A stretch of DNA of 64,000 nt from Massilia arenae (GTDB taxonomy: Bacteria > Pseudomonadota > Gammaproteobacteria > Burkholderiales > Burkholderiaceae_D): positions 1-64,000 of the forward strand of contig NZ_VPFD01000006.1 of NCBI RefSeq assembly GCF_008014745.1, read 5' to 3'. The position numbers and the translations under genes are program-made. Under the pieces are notes generated by a model, which was not told the DNA's origin, made no database searches, and saw only the letters and a list, made by a program, of their open reading frames with translations. This document shows positions 45,950 to 55,207 of the stretch, one piece after another (the stretch's first letter is position 1; each line of letters starts with the position of its first letter).

Positions 45950-45967
45950 TCGCCGTCCTGGCGTCAA

Positions 45968-46378
45968 CTAGCTTTGGCGTCGATCGGCAACGGCGCGTCG
46001 GGCGCCAGCTGGTCTTCGGCCACCCGCTCTGGGCGGCTGGCGCCCGGGATCACCGCCGCGACCGCCGGATTGGCCAGGGCGAACTGCAGCCCGGCCGCCT
46101 TGATCGCACCCCATGGCGCTCGGCCACCGCTTGCAGCCGCGCCACCCGGTGCTCAGCACGTACTCGTCGCGCGGGTACTTCGCCAGCAGCTCGCCCAGGC
46201 GGATCTCGGACAGGCCGGCCCCGTAGAAAGGCGCCGTATCGAAATAGCGCGTTCCTTCGCGCCAGGCGGCGTCGATGGTGTCGGCCGCCTCCTGCTCGGG
46301 GATCTTGCGGAACATATCGCCAAGCGGGGCCGTGCCGAAACCCAGCGGATTGCTTGGCACCTTATCTTTCAGGCTCAT
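45968..46378 (-). pseudogene. aldo/keto reductase with internal deletion
   Basis: The minus strand starts at ATG 46378 (GAGGAG upstream) with VPSNPLGFGTAPLGDMFR and REGTRYFDTAPFYGAGLSE, a typical AKR N-terminus including the catalytic Asp and Tyr. After VLSTG at about codon 77 the gene jumps to the C-terminal part, which reads in another frame as GLQFALANPAVAAVIPGASR to the stop at 45968. Some 200 central residues are missing and the frame is shifted, so it is inactive. Confidence 0.78.
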
Positions 46379-46486
46379 GATTGCTCCTCGTTGTCGTCGG
46401 TGCTCCGGTGGACGATGGCAAGGTCTGGCCGCTGAGGCCAGTAAATGGTGGTCAATTCGGATGGCCAATTCGGGTGGTCGAATCGT

Positions 46487-47080
46487 TCAGGCCGCAGAAC
46501 GGGTCCGCTTACGGAACTCGGCCGCCTTATGCCGGTTGCCGCACAGGGCCATGCTGCACCAACGCCGGCGATGCGATTTGGTGCGGTCATAGAACCACAG
46601 CACACATTCGGGATGCTCGCACTGGCGCACGTACTCGAATTGCCCGTTGGAAAGCAGCTCCGCCACCGACTCGGCCACCTGGCCCAGCGCCTGTTGCGGC
46701 GACGGCGCGGGAAGCCGGCGCTCGAGCCGGGGGCCGTCCTCGTTCCACTCAAGTACTGGCGTCGACTGCATCATCGCCAGATAGAGGTTGATCCGCTCCG
46801 GATTGCCCCGCTCGCCCTGCTTGCGCCGCTCGACCAGCTCGCGTGCGATCGCCCTCAATTCCTTGGCATCGTGTAACAGGGCATCCTTGGGCGCCTCGTC
46901 GCCCGGTTCGCCTGCGTCGATGCCGCAGCGCGCTAGCCAGCGCAGGACATCATCGCCGCTGCGCCAGAAATCGACGTACTGCTCTCCACTACCGGCTTCG
47001 GTATTGAGCAGGTCGAGCGCCGGATGGTCGCCCACGAGCAGCGGCTCGGTCAGGGCGGCTCGCTGTGTGTTGTCAGACAT
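46487..47080 (-). CDS. CGNR zinc-finger regulator
   Basis: 197 residues. The N-terminal ABATE-like stress-response domain begins LLVGDHPALDLLNTE, and the C-terminal CGNR zinc finger reads CEHPECVLWFYDRTKSHRRR, then WCSMALCGNRHKA. Proteins of this family are thought to be transcription regulators. It is divergent from an exported alpha/beta hydrolase across 134 bases that include a TTAACGGTTACCTAA-like imperfect dyad near 47119, so it may control that gene and itself. Confidence 0.85.
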   Translation of the reverse strand: MSDNTQRAALTEPLLVGDHPALDLLNTEAGSGEQYVDFWRSGDDVLRWLARCGIDAGEPGDEAPKDALLHDAKELRAIARELVERRKQGERGNPERINLYLAMMQSTPVLEWNEDGPRLERRLPAPSPQQALGQVAESVAELLSNGQFEYVRQCEHPECVLWFYDRTKSHRRRWCSMALCGNRHKAAEFRKRTRSAA

Positions 47081-47214
47081 GGTCTTCCTTTCGCAATAAC
47101 CATCAACATTATACTTTAACGGTTACCTAAAGCGTGCCATACTTGATGAATAACCCCTTGCAGGGATGTTTACGGGTTACTTCAGAAGCCAATACTTCAT
47201 ACAGGGATTTCATC

Positions 47215-48165
47215 ATGAAAAGCATTCTCAAACCTATCCTCATGGCAGCCGCGATCGGCAGCGCCGGCGCCGTCCAGGCAGCCGCTCAGGTAAATCAAAA
47301 GGCGCCCGCCGTGCGCTATTACACGGTCCAGGTCAAGGGCGTCGACGTGTTCTACCGCGAAGCCGGTCCGAAAGACGCGCCCGCCGTCCTGCTGCTGCAC
47401 GGCTTCGGCGCCTCCTCCCACATGTTCCGCGACCTGATCCCGCAGCTGGCCAGCGGCTATCGCGTGATCGCGCCCGACCTGCCCGGCTTCGGCCTGACGC
47501 GTACGGACCAGTCGTTCAAGTACACCTTCGACAACCTGGCCGACGTGATCGACGCCTTCACCACCGCGAAGGGCCTGCAGCGCTATGCGATCTATGTATT
47601 CGACTATGGCGCGCCGGTCGGCTGGCGCCTGGCGGTGCGCCATCCCGAAAAGAACACGGCGATCGTCAGCCAGAACGGTAATGCCTACGAAGAAGGACTG
47701 AGCCCCGGCTGGGCGCCGATGCGGGCCGCCTGGGCCGATCCGACGCCGGCCAACCGGGAAGCGCTGCGCAAGTTCAATACCCTGGACATGCTCAAGTGGC
47801 AATACGTCGAGGGCGTGAAGGACACCACGGTGGTGGCGCCCGACGGCTACCTGCTGGCTCACGAGGCGATCGAGCGCATCGGCGTCGACCCGCAAATGGA
47901 CTTGCTGGTGGACTACGGCCAGAACATCAAGCAGTACGGCCAGCTGCACGCATTCTTCCGCCAGTACCAGCCGCCGACGCTTGCCATCTGGGGCAAGAAC
48001 GATCCCTTCTTCCTGCCGCCCGGCGCCGAGGCCTTCAAGCGCGACAATCCGAAGGCGGAGGTGCGCTTCCTGGACACCGGCCACTTCGCGATCGAGACCC
48101 ACGGCCCCGAGATCGCGCAGGCGATGCGCACCTTCCTGGATCGCCACCTGGGCGGGGCCAGGTAA
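47215..48165 (+). CDS. exported alpha/beta hydrolase (epoxide hydrolase/dehalogenase-like)
   Basis: 316 residues from ATG 47215 (AGGGA upstream), with a signal peptide (ILMAAAIGSAGAVQAAA). The oxyanion region LLLHGFGASSHMFRD and the nucleophile elbow FDYGAPVGW with Asp in the nucleophile position place it among epoxide hydrolase or haloalkane dehalogenase-like enzymes rather than Ser esterases. The catalytic His lies in DTGHFAIETHG. The cap domain spans about residues 150-240. The substrate is unknown; regulation by the divergent CGNR gene is likely. Confidence 0.82.
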   Translation: MKSILKPILMAAAIGSAGAVQAAAQVNQKAPAVRYYTVQVKGVDVFYREAGPKDAPAVLLLHGFGASSHMFRDLIPQLASGYRVIAPDLPGFGLTRTDQSFKYTFDNLADVIDAFTTAKGLQRYAIYVFDYGAPVGWRLAVRHPEKNTAIVSQNGNAYEEGLSPGWAPMRAAWADPTPANREALRKFNTLDMLKWQYVEGVKDTTVVAPDGYLLAHEAIERIGVDPQMDLLVDYGQNIKQYGQLHAFFRQYQPPTLAIWGKNDPFFLPPGAEAFKRDNPKAEVRFLDTGHFAIETHGPEIAQAMRTFLDRHLGGAR

Positions 48166-48171
48166 GTCTAC

Positions 48172-48472
48172 GGCCGATGCAGCGGCCCAGCTCGGCCAGC
48201 GAGGGGTTGCGCTTGGGCTCGGTCCCGGGGCAGAACACCAGCGGCCAATCGTCCGGTCCCGGCCGCAACCCTTCGGCCAGCGCCGCGGCGGCCGGGTCGT
48301 GCTCGGGATCGTGCAGGCTGTATGAACACGGCTGCGCCGTCGCCGTAGCGCTGCTGCGTGCCGAACTGGCGCACGTGCTGCAGGTCGTCTTCGTCCAGCA
48401 CTGATGAATCTGGTGGCGCCGCTTTTCGAGGTTGGCGGTGAGCAGCGGCGCAAAGACCGGCGTTGCGCTCAT
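48172..48472 (-). pseudogene. remnant of a thioredoxin-reductase-like oxidoreductase
   Basis: Fragments are read in different frames of the minus strand. From ATG 48472 comes SATPVFAPLLTANLEKRRHQ; then, shifted, LDEDDLQHVRQFGTQQRYGD, the start of a cyclic-nucleotide-binding-like domain. After a gap comes DDWPLVFCPGTEPKRNPSLA followed by ELGRCIGR, which is typical of the linker before the FAD domain in such reductases. Most of the protein is gone. A 32-codon ORF (48567-48469, ending LPGAMA) overlaps the remnant in an ATGA and may be the end of a lost upstream gene. Confidence 0.6.
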
Positions 48473-48720
48473 GCCATGGCCCCCGGCAAGGAGCGGATAG
48501 GTACGAACAGATATTCGCGCTCGACGTCGTTCGGGACTGCACCAAGTATCGCGTTATTGGATTTCATGACGATAAGAGACTCCGGAGTCACCATGCCCGT
48601 TCAGTAAGTTGATGTCGTTTCCGGTCAAACCCGGATCTGCCGGTGGCGGCGTCAAGCGCATCAGCGACCGGACGCGCAATCTCTCGCCGGCCGGCATCTC
48701 GCCTCGGCCAACCTCGTCCC

Positions 48721-49179
48721 CTATCCCGCCGTCGCCCCGCATCCTTCCAGCACCTTCAACTGCTGCGCGCGCATGAAGCTGCAACAGATCAGGATCTCGC
48801 GCATGAAATAGACGAAGGCAACGATCAGCGCCAGCATGCCGCCCACGAAGCACAGGGCGATGTACTGGTCGAGCGGCAGGTCGGTGGTGTCGCCCAGGAA
48901 CAGCATCGCGATCACGACGCAGATCAGCAGCCCGCAAGCGGTGCTGGCGGTGATGCCGACGTTGATGAGACGGGCGCGGTAGTACAGGCTGCACAGTTCG
49001 CCCACGCAGTCGTTCTCCGGCTGCGCCTTCAGGCGGTCTTCCAGCACCCGGCTGCGGTCGATCAGGCGGCCCAAGCGGTTGGTCAGCACGATCAGCATCG
49101 TGCCCACCCCGGCCAGCAGGAACACCGGCGCGATTGCCAACTGAATGGCTTCACCGATATCGCTGAGCTGGAGGTTCAT
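48721..49179 (-). CDS. DUF2721 membrane protein
   Basis: 152 residues from ATG 49179. Three hydrophobic helices are separated by a cytoplasmic stretch (NRLGRLIDRSRVLEDRL) characteristic of DUF2721: helix 1 AIQLAIAPVFLLAGVG, helix 2 in INVGITASTACGLLICVVIA and helix 3 IALCFVGGMLALIVAFVYFM. The function of the family is unknown. It stands alone, transcribed away from the acyl-CoA dehydrogenase operon. Confidence 0.8.
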   Translation of the reverse strand: MNLQLSDIGEAIQLAIAPVFLLAGVGTMLIVLTNRLGRLIDRSRVLEDRLKAQPENDCVGELCSLYYRARLINVGITASTACGLLICVVIAMLFLGDTTDLPLDQYIALCFVGGMLALIVAFVYFMREILICCSFMRAQQLKVLEGCGATAG

Positions 49180-49385
49180 GGGAACGACGTCAGGACAGAC
49201 ATGCTGCAAGTGTAGCAGCAGAGCATGCGAGGTCGCGCTTCGCCTCTTCCTTATGGCGGAGCAGGCATGCCAACCATCGTTATCACAACTCCAGGAATAT
49301 CATTTTCCCGCGCACGCTTGAGCACCTGCCGGACGAGCTAACTCTTGTGCAAATGATACGATGAAATTTTTGCAAGACAGTTGCC

Positions 49386-50414
49386 ATGCATTCCGAAATG
49401 TCCTCCACCCGGGAGCCCCTCGTGGCGCTCCTGCGCACCGCGCTCTCCTCCCTGCAGGATGCGGCGCCAGCGACCGCATTGAAGCGGCTCGCCGCACTTC
49501 GCCTGGACCGCCTGCCCCTGCCCGGCCACGGCGCCACGCTCGATCGCTGGCGCGCGCTGGCCGCCGTCGGCGCCCACGACCTGGCGCTCGCCAAGCTGTT
49601 CGAAGGACATACCGACGCCCTGGCCATCCTCCATGAGGCGGGCGCCCATGGCGGCGCCGACGACGCACTCTGGGCCACCTGGTGCGCCGAGCCCCCGGAC
49701 GCGCGCCTGGCGCTTTACACCGGCAGCGATGGCGGAATGCGCCTGGACGGGCGCAAGGCATGGTGTTCGGGTGCGCGCGACGTCACCCACGCGGTGGTGA
49801 GCTGCTGGCGTCCGGACGGCGCCGCGATGCTGGCGGCGGTCGACCTGCGCCAGGCCGGCGTCACGGTCACCGATGATGGCTGGAACGCCGTCGGCATGGC
49901 GGCCAGCGGCAGCGTCGACGTGCGCTTCGATGGCGTCGAGGCCCGGGTGCTGGGCGGCCCGGGCTTCTATGTCGAACGCGCCGGTTTCTGGCATGGCGGC
50001 GCGGGCGTCGCGGCCTGCTGGTTCGGCGCCGCGACCCGTCTTGCCGAGGCCCTGCGCGAACGCGTCGCCGGACGCGGCGATCCCCACCGGCTCGCGCAAC
50101 TGGGCGAAGCGGCGGTGGCGCTGCAGGGGAGTGCCGCGCTGATGCGCGAAGCCGCGGCGCGGATCGACCGCTCGCCGCACACCAAGGCCATGGGCGATGC
50201 GCTCTCGGTGCGCCTGAGCGTCGAGGCCAGCGCCGGCCTGGTGCTGGCCGCGGCCGGACGCGCGCTGGGCGCCGGGCCGCTATGCAAGGACGCGGCGCTG
50301 GCGCGTCTGTACGCCGACCTGCCGGTCTTCATGCGCCAGAGCCACGCTGAACGCGACCTGGAAGCACTCGGGCGCCTGGTGAGCGAGTCGGGAGCAGCGC
50401 CATGGACACTGTAG
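49386..50414 (+). CDS. acyl-CoA dehydrogenase-like flavoprotein
   Basis: 342 residues. N-terminal helices, a central beta domain (GRKAWCSGARDVTHAVV, DLRQAGVTVTDDGWNAVGM) and C-terminal helices (SPHTKAMGDALSVRLSVEAS) follow the acyl-CoA dehydrogenase fold. It is shorter than the usual 380-400 residues, and I see no clear catalytic Glu. It may therefore bind an acyl group or a carrier-linked substrate rather than perform beta-oxidation. It is the first gene of a four-gene operon with 4- to 13-base overlaps that also has a deacetylase, a methyltransferase and a glycosyltransferase. Confidence 0.8.
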   Translation: MHSEMSSTREPLVALLRTALSSLQDAAPATALKRLAALRLDRLPLPGHGATLDRWRALAAVGAHDLALAKLFEGHTDALAILHEAGAHGGADDALWATWCAEPPDARLALYTGSDGGMRLDGRKAWCSGARDVTHAVVSCWRPDGAAMLAAVDLRQAGVTVTDDGWNAVGMAASGSVDVRFDGVEARVLGGPGFYVERAGFWHGGAGVAACWFGAATRLAEALRERVAGRGDPHRLAQLGEAAVALQGSAALMREAAARIDRSPHTKAMGDALSVRLSVEASAGLVLAAAGRALGAGPLCKDAALARLYADLPVFMRQSHAERDLEALGRLVSESGAAPWTL

Positions 50415-51175
50415 CGCGCTCGCGCCATATCGCCGGCGCCGGCACCACGGCCGCGGCCTGGCGCCTCGCCCCGGAGCTGGCGACCGCACCGCTCACGACG
50501 CTCGATCGTCTCGCGCCGCCCGGCACGCGCGTCGTCGTGGTCGCGCCGCATCCGGACGACGAGATCCTCGCCTGCGGCGCCTTGCTGTACCTGCTCGCGC
50601 AGCGGGGCGACGCGCCGCTGGTGGTGGCCGTTACCGATGGCGAAGCGAGCCATCCCGGCTCGCCCGACTGGCCGCCGGCGCGCCTGCGCGCGCAGCGCAG
50701 TCGCGAGACCGTGGCCGCGCTGGCCTGCCTGGGCATGGCGCAGCCGCGCATCGAGCGGCTCGGCATTCCCGATGGCGGTGTCGAGGCGGCCGAGCCGGTG
50801 CTGGCCACCCGCCTGGGCGCGCTGCTGCGGCCGGGCGACCTGCTGATCACCACCTGGGACCACGACGGTCATCCGGATCACGAGGCCACGGCGCGCGCCT
50901 GCGTTGCGGCGGCGCGTGAGCACGAAGCTCGCCTGCTCCAGGCGCCGGTATGGGGCTGGCACTGGAGCACACCGGGCGATGGGGCGATGCCCTGGTCGCA
51001 CGCCCGCAAGCTCGCACTGCCGGCCGATGCGCTCGAGCGCAAGCGCGCGGCGCTGGCCTGCTTCACCAGCCAGGTCGAGGGCGACGCCAGCACCGGCGCC
51101 GCCCCGATCCTGCCGGCTTTCGCCATGGAGCGCGTACTTCACCCCTTCGAACTGTTCTTCGACTGCCATGACTGA
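50402..51175 (+). CDS. PIG-L family N-acetylglucosamine deacetylase-like protein
   Basis: 257 residues. The metal-binding signature of PIG-L/LmbE enzymes is complete: VVVVAPHPDDEILACGALL (HPDDE), and GHPDHEATARA for the third ligand. These Zn enzymes remove acetyl groups from GlcNAc-type sugars. The gene overlaps the previous one by 13 bases and the next by 8, so the products are made together. Substrate unknown; the adjacent glycosyltransferase may supply a GlcNAc-like sugar. Confidence 0.87.
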   Translation: MDTVARSRHIAGAGTTAAAWRLAPELATAPLTTLDRLAPPGTRVVVVAPHPDDEILACGALLYLLAQRGDAPLVVAVTDGEASHPGSPDWPPARLRAQRSRETVAALACLGMAQPRIERLGIPDGGVEAAEPVLATRLGALLRPGDLLITTWDHDGHPDHEATARACVAAAREHEARLLQAPVWGWHWSTPGDGAMPWSHARKLALPADALERKRAALACFTSQVEGDASTGAAPILPAFAMERVLHPFELFFDCHD

Positions 51176-51758
51176 CACCCGCCTGCGCCACTTCGAGGCG
51201 CTGTACAGCGCCAGCGACGATCCCTGGAACGTGCATGGCGCCTGGTACGAACGGCGCAAGCGCGCCATCCTCCTGGCCAGCCTGGCCAAGCCGCACTACC
51301 GCAATGCCTTCGAGCCCGGTTGCGGCAATGGCGCCTTGAGCGCCGCGCTCGCGCCGCGCTGCGAGCGCCTGCTGGCCAGCGACGGCGCGGCCGCCGCACT
51401 GGATGCGGCGCGCAGGGATATGCCTCCGGCCCTGGCAGGCGCAGTTCGTTTCGAGCAGCGCCGGCTGCCGGACGACTGGCCCGATGGCGAGACCTTCGAT
51501 CTGATCGTCATCAGCGAGCTGGCCTATTACTTTCCGCTGCCTGAGGCCGCCGCGCTGCTGGCCCGCGCCGCCGCCGGCCTCGCGCCCGACGGCGAGCTGG
51601 TGATGTGCCATTACCTGCACGACTTCGACGATCGCGCCTGCAGCACGGAGGCGCTGCACCGGGCCGCCGGCGATATTCCGGGCCTGCGCCGGCGCATGGT
51701 TCATCATGACCAGGATTTCGTGCTGGAGACCTGGTCAGCGCATGGAGGCCACCCATGA
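51168..51758 (+). CDS. SAM-dependent methyltransferase, NodS-like
   Basis: 196 residues from ATG 51168, which lies 8 bases inside the deacetylase gene; the frame is open further upstream only as a shadow. The nucleotide-binding motif I is AFEPGCGNGALSAALAPRC. The start (LRHFEALYSASDDPWNVHGAWYE) and the acidic motif FDLIVISELAYYFP are as in NodS, the N-methyltransferase acting on de-N-acetylated chitooligosaccharide in Nod factor synthesis. By analogy it may methylate the amine released by the PIG-L protein. Confidence 0.85.
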   Translation: MTDTRLRHFEALYSASDDPWNVHGAWYERRKRAILLASLAKPHYRNAFEPGCGNGALSAALAPRCERLLASDGAAAALDAARRDMPPALAGAVRFEQRRLPDDWPDGETFDLIVISELAYYFPLPEAAALLARAAAGLAPDGELVMCHYLHDFDDRACSTEALHRAAGDIPGLRRRMVHHDQDFVLETWSAHGGHP

Positions 51759-52468
51759 TCGGCGTCGCCATTCCCGCCCACGACGAGGAAGCCTACCTCG
51801 ACGCCTGCCTGCACGCTTTACTGCGCGCGGCGTGCCATCCGGCGCTGGCGGGAGAGGAAGTACGGGTGTGCGTCGTGCTCGATGCCTGCAGCGACCGCTC
51901 GCTGGACGTCGTCGCCACCCATGAGGCGCTATTCGACGCGGCAGGTTGCCGCCTGGAGTGGCGCGAGATCTCGGCGCGCCAGGTCGGCGCCGCGCGCGCC
52001 GCCGGAGCACGGCGCCTGCTGGAGCATGGCGTGCGCTGGCTGGCGTTCACCGATGCCGACACCTGCGTCGCGCCCGGCTGGCTGGCCGCGCAGATCGCGC
52101 TTGATGCCGATGTGGTGTGCGGATCGGTCGGTGTCGAGGACTGGTCGGCGCATGGCGAACAGTCGTCCGTGCTGTGCGAACGATTCAGGGGCGACTACCA
52201 GGACCGCGACGGCCATCGCCACATCCACGGGGCGAACCTGGGCGTGAGCGCCGAGGCCTATCTGGCAGCAGGCGGATTCGCCTGTGTCGGCTGCCACGAA
52301 GACGTGCTGCTGGTGCGGGCGCTGGAAAGCATCGGCGCCCGTTTCGCCTGGAGCGCGCAGCCCAGGGTCGTCACCAGCGCCCGCATCGACGCACGGGCGC
52401 GCGGCGGATTCGGCGACACGCTGCGGGCATTGGCCATCGGCATGCTGCCCTTCAACGCCGCTCCCTAG
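51755..52468 (+). CDS. family 2 glycosyltransferase
   Basis: 237 residues, GT-A fold. The N-terminal IGVAIPAHDEEAYLDACL is the nucleotide-sugar strand. The DXD-like motif is FTDADTC, and CHEDVLLVRALE provides the acidic catalytic ED. No membrane helices are seen, so it is soluble or peripheral. It overlaps the methyltransferase by 4 bases and converges with otsA, sharing its last 17 bases. It probably transfers the sugar that the deacetylase and methyltransferase then modify. Confidence 0.85.
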   Translation: MIGVAIPAHDEEAYLDACLHALLRAACHPALAGEEVRVCVVLDACSDRSLDVVATHEALFDAAGCRLEWREISARQVGAARAAGARRLLEHGVRWLAFTDADTCVAPGWLAAQIALDADVVCGSVGVEDWSAHGEQSSVLCERFRGDYQDRDGHRHIHGANLGVSAEAYLAAGGFACVGCHEDVLLVRALESIGARFAWSAQPRVVTSARIDARARGGFGDTLRALAIGMLPFNAAP

Positions 52469-54074
52469 CCTGGGCGGCCCACTGACCGAGACGGGCCAGC
52501 TCCGGGCGCGCCGTACGGCCCGCCGCGATGCGCATGCCGTCGCCCAAGAGGCGTGCCGCCCAGCCGAACACCGTGTTCTGGCTCACCACGGCGCGCATTG
52601 CACGCATGCGGTCAGTCTGCTCCTGCGGCGGCATGTCCAGCGCGCGTCCGATGGCGCGGGCGATGCCGCCGATGTCGCGCGGCTCGACCAGCAAGGCCTG
52701 CTCCAGCTCGGCCGCGGCGCCCGCCTGGCGGCTGAGCACCAGCACACCGCGCAAGTTGTTGCGCGCCGCCACGAATTCCTTGGCCACCAGGTTCATCCCG
52801 TCGTGCAGGCTCGTGACCAGGCACACGTCGCTGGCGCGATAGCAGTCGGTGACGGTGGCCGCATTGGCGCTGGCCGCGTGCAGCACGACCGGCTGCCAGG
52901 TGTCGGTGCCGAAGCGGGCATTGATCCTCGCGGTCATCGCCTTCACCTGGCGCGAGATTTCCTGATAGGCCGGCAAGGCGCCGCGGCATGGCGCACCGAT
53001 CTGCAGCAAGCTCACCTGGCCCAGCAGCTCTGGACGCAGTTCGAGCAGCAGCTCGAAGGCTTGCAAGCGCTCCGGAATGCCCTTGGTGTAATCCATGCGG
53101 TCGACGCCGACCAGCAGACGCACTCCTGGCGCAATGCCGAAACGGCGCCGGACGTCGTCGCCCAGGCCGGGCGCGGGCAGCTCCTGGCGGCCGGGCCAGG
53201 CAATCGAGATCGGATAGGCATCGACGTGGGCAGCGCCGGCGCCAAGCGCGCAGGCGCCGCGCGCCAGCTTGAAGTTATCCCGGTCGGCCGGGGTCTGGAG
53301 ACCGACCACGGTGCTGGCAAGCAGGCCGGCCATCACCTGTTCGCGCCATGGCAGGCGCGCCAGCCGCTGCGGTGCAGGGAACGGGATGTGCCAGAACAGC
53401 ACGATGACGGCATCCGGCAGGCGCTCGCGCACCATCTGCGGCACCAGCGCCAGGTGGTAATCCTGGACCAGCACCACCGGACGCGCAGTCGCGGCTTCGG
53501 CCACCACGGCCTCGGCGAAGCGGCGGTTGACCCGCACATAATGCTCCCAGTCGGCGTCGCGGAAGGTGGGCTCGACGTCGGTGCGGTGGCACAGCGGCCA
53601 CAGGCCCTCGTTGGACAGGCCCTCGTAATAGCCGGCGACTTCGTCCTCGCCCAGCCACAGGCGGCGCAGGCGGTACGGTGCGTCGAGATGTTCCTTGCGC
53701 ACGTGATCATGCTCGTCGCAAGTGTCGCGGTCGGCATCGCCGCTGCCGTGGGCGATCCAGCAGCCGCCTTCCTTGGCCAGCACGGCTTCGAGCGCCGTGA
53801 CCAGGCCGCCGGCGGGGCGCTGGGCAATGACGCCGTCGGGCGTATGGGAATGGATGCAGGGGGCGCGGTTCGAGACGACGATCAGGTCGTCGCCGCAGCC
53901 CAGTTGTTCAAGCAGACGGGCCAGGTCGGTGCTGTCGCGCACGTCGGCCGGGCTGAGCAGGTTGCGCTCGTGGCGGCGGCGGTCGACGGGTAGTCCGTCT
54001 GGAAGATGAGTCGGTAGATGCGCTGGATTGCCGCGCACCCGCGTGGTGGGGTGGGTTTGGTATCTCGCTGTCAT
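52452..54074 (-). CDS. otsA: trehalose-6-phosphate synthase
   Basis: 540 residues, GT20. Signature parts are LIVVSNRAPCIH, RPAGGLVTALEAVL, DYHLALVPQMVRERLPDA, GVDRMDYTKGIPERL and LVTSLHDGMNLVAKEFVAAR. It makes trehalose-6-phosphate from UDP-glucose and glucose-6-phosphate for osmotic and desiccation protection. The N-terminal 45 residues are unusual (PTTRVRGNPAHLPTHLPDG) and the true start might lie further inside. No otsB phosphatase gene is adjacent. Confidence 0.9.
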   Translation of the reverse strand: MTARYQTHPTTRVRGNPAHLPTHLPDGLPVDRRRHERNLLSPADVRDSTDLARLLEQLGCGDDLIVVSNRAPCIHSHTPDGVIAQRPAGGLVTALEAVLAKEGGCWIAHGSGDADRDTCDEHDHVRKEHLDAPYRLRRLWLGEDEVAGYYEGLSNEGLWPLCHRTDVEPTFRDADWEHYVRVNRRFAEAVVAEAATARPVVLVQDYHLALVPQMVRERLPDAVIVLFWHIPFPAPQRLARLPWREQVMAGLLASTVVGLQTPADRDNFKLARGACALGAGAAHVDAYPISIAWPGRQELPAPGLGDDVRRRFGIAPGVRLLVGVDRMDYTKGIPERLQAFELLLELRPELLGQVSLLQIGAPCRGALPAYQEISRQVKAMTARINARFGTDTWQPVVLHAASANAATVTDCYRASDVCLVTSLHDGMNLVAKEFVAARNNLRGVLVLSRQAGAAAELEQALLVEPRDIGGIARAIGRALDMPPQEQTDRMRAMRAVVSQNTVFGWAARLLGDGMRIAAGRTARPELARLGQWAAQARERR

Positions 54075-54153
54075 GCAAACAGCTTAATATATTAACGTTT
54101 CGCCCCACCGTGCGCCAACGTACTCAAACTGACAATTTATCTAGCGGCAACTA

Positions 54154-55083
54154 TCAAGGCGCAATGTAGTGGTCCAGCAGCAGCGCCGCGAACAGCAGCG
54201 CCAGGTACATGATCGACCAGGCGAATGATTTGCGGGCGATCTGGTCGCTGTAGCGCTTGTGCACCAGCCAGCCGTAGCGCAGGAACACCGCGTTCAGCGC
54301 ACAGGCGGCCACCAGGTACAGCACCCCGCTCATGCCCACCGCCCACGGCAGCGCGGTGCCGGCCGCCAGCGCCAGGCTGTAGCGCCACACCTGCAGGCCG
54401 GTATGCGCCATGCCATGGGTGACGGGCAGCATCGGCAGGCCCGAGCGCGCGTAATCGTCGCGGCGGTACATCGCAAGCGCCCAGAAGTGCGGGGGCGTCC
54501 ACAAGAAAATGATCAGGACCAGCAGCCAGGCTTCCATCGGCACGGCATTGGCGACCGCGGCCCAGCCCAGCGCCGGCGGCATGGCGCCGGCGAAGCCGCC
54601 GATCACAATGTTTTGCGAGGTGTTCGGCTTGAGCAGCAGCGTATAGATGAAGGCATAGCCGACGAAAGTCGCCAGCGTCAGCCACATCGTCAGCGGATTG
54701 ACCCGGGTATACAGCAGCGCCGCGCCGGCGCCGCCCAGGACCAGCGAGAACACGACGGTTTGCAGCGGGCCCAGGCTGCCGCTGGCGGTCGCGCGGCGGG
54801 CGGTGCGTGCCATCCGGGCATCGATCCGCGCTTCGAGCAGGCAGTTGACTGCGAAGGCGGCGCCGGCCAGCAGCCAGATGCCGGCGCCGCTGTACAGCAG
54901 CACGCCCCAGCCGGGGAAGCCGTCGCTGGCCAGCAGACTGCCGATGACGGCGCAAAACACGGTCAGCATCGTGACGCGCGGTTTGGTCAGTGCCCAGTAC
55001 TGGGACCAATAGCGGGCCAGGCCGGCAGCAGTGCCGTCGCTCGGCCCCGCCGTTTCTAAATCTACAACTTTAACGTTCGACAT
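54154..55083 (-). CDS. ctaB: protohaem IX farnesyltransferase (haem O synthase)
   Basis: A 309-residue UbiA-family prenyltransferase with about nine helices. The polyprenyl-diphosphate sites are [18 protein letters not shown] near residue 95 and the second loop [37 protein letters not shown] and [10 protein letters not shown] are typical of CtaB/CyoE. It makes haem O for aa3- or bo3-type oxidases. The copper-delivery genes further right (SCO, PCuAC) serve the same enzyme, although a membrane-protein gene intervenes. Confidence 0.92.
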   Translation of the reverse strand: MSNVKVVDLETAGPSDGTAAGLARYWSQYWALTKPRVTMLTVFCAVIGSLLASDGFPGWGVLLYSGAGIWLLAGAAFAVNCLLEARIDARMARTARRATASGSLGPLQTVVFSLVLGGAGAALLYTRVNPLTMWLTLATFVGYAFIYTLLLKPNTSQNIVIGGFAGAMPPALGWAAVANAVPMEAWLLVLIIFLWTPPHFWALAMYRRDDYARSGLPMLPVTHGMAHTGLQVWRYSLALAAGTALPWAVGMSGVLYLVAACALNAVFLRYGWLVHKRYSDQIARKSFAWSIMYLALLFAALLLDHYIAP

Positions 55084-55207
55084 GATCGCTCGACCGCGTG
55101 CGAAGATGGCGGTCCTTACCCAAAACCCGACATCCTAGAGGAAATCGCGGTGCAGACATACGGGCAAAATGTCCCAGTTGCCGTATATGCTATGGAATTT
55201 GGGCTAA

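Noticed and set aside
43055..45967. 970-codon antisense frame opposite the GH2 gene
   Set aside because: Same high-GC artefact; the plus strand carries the catalytic motifs.
52284..53993. 569-codon frame opposite otsA
   Set aside because: A shadow frame; otsA motifs on the minus strand are decisive.
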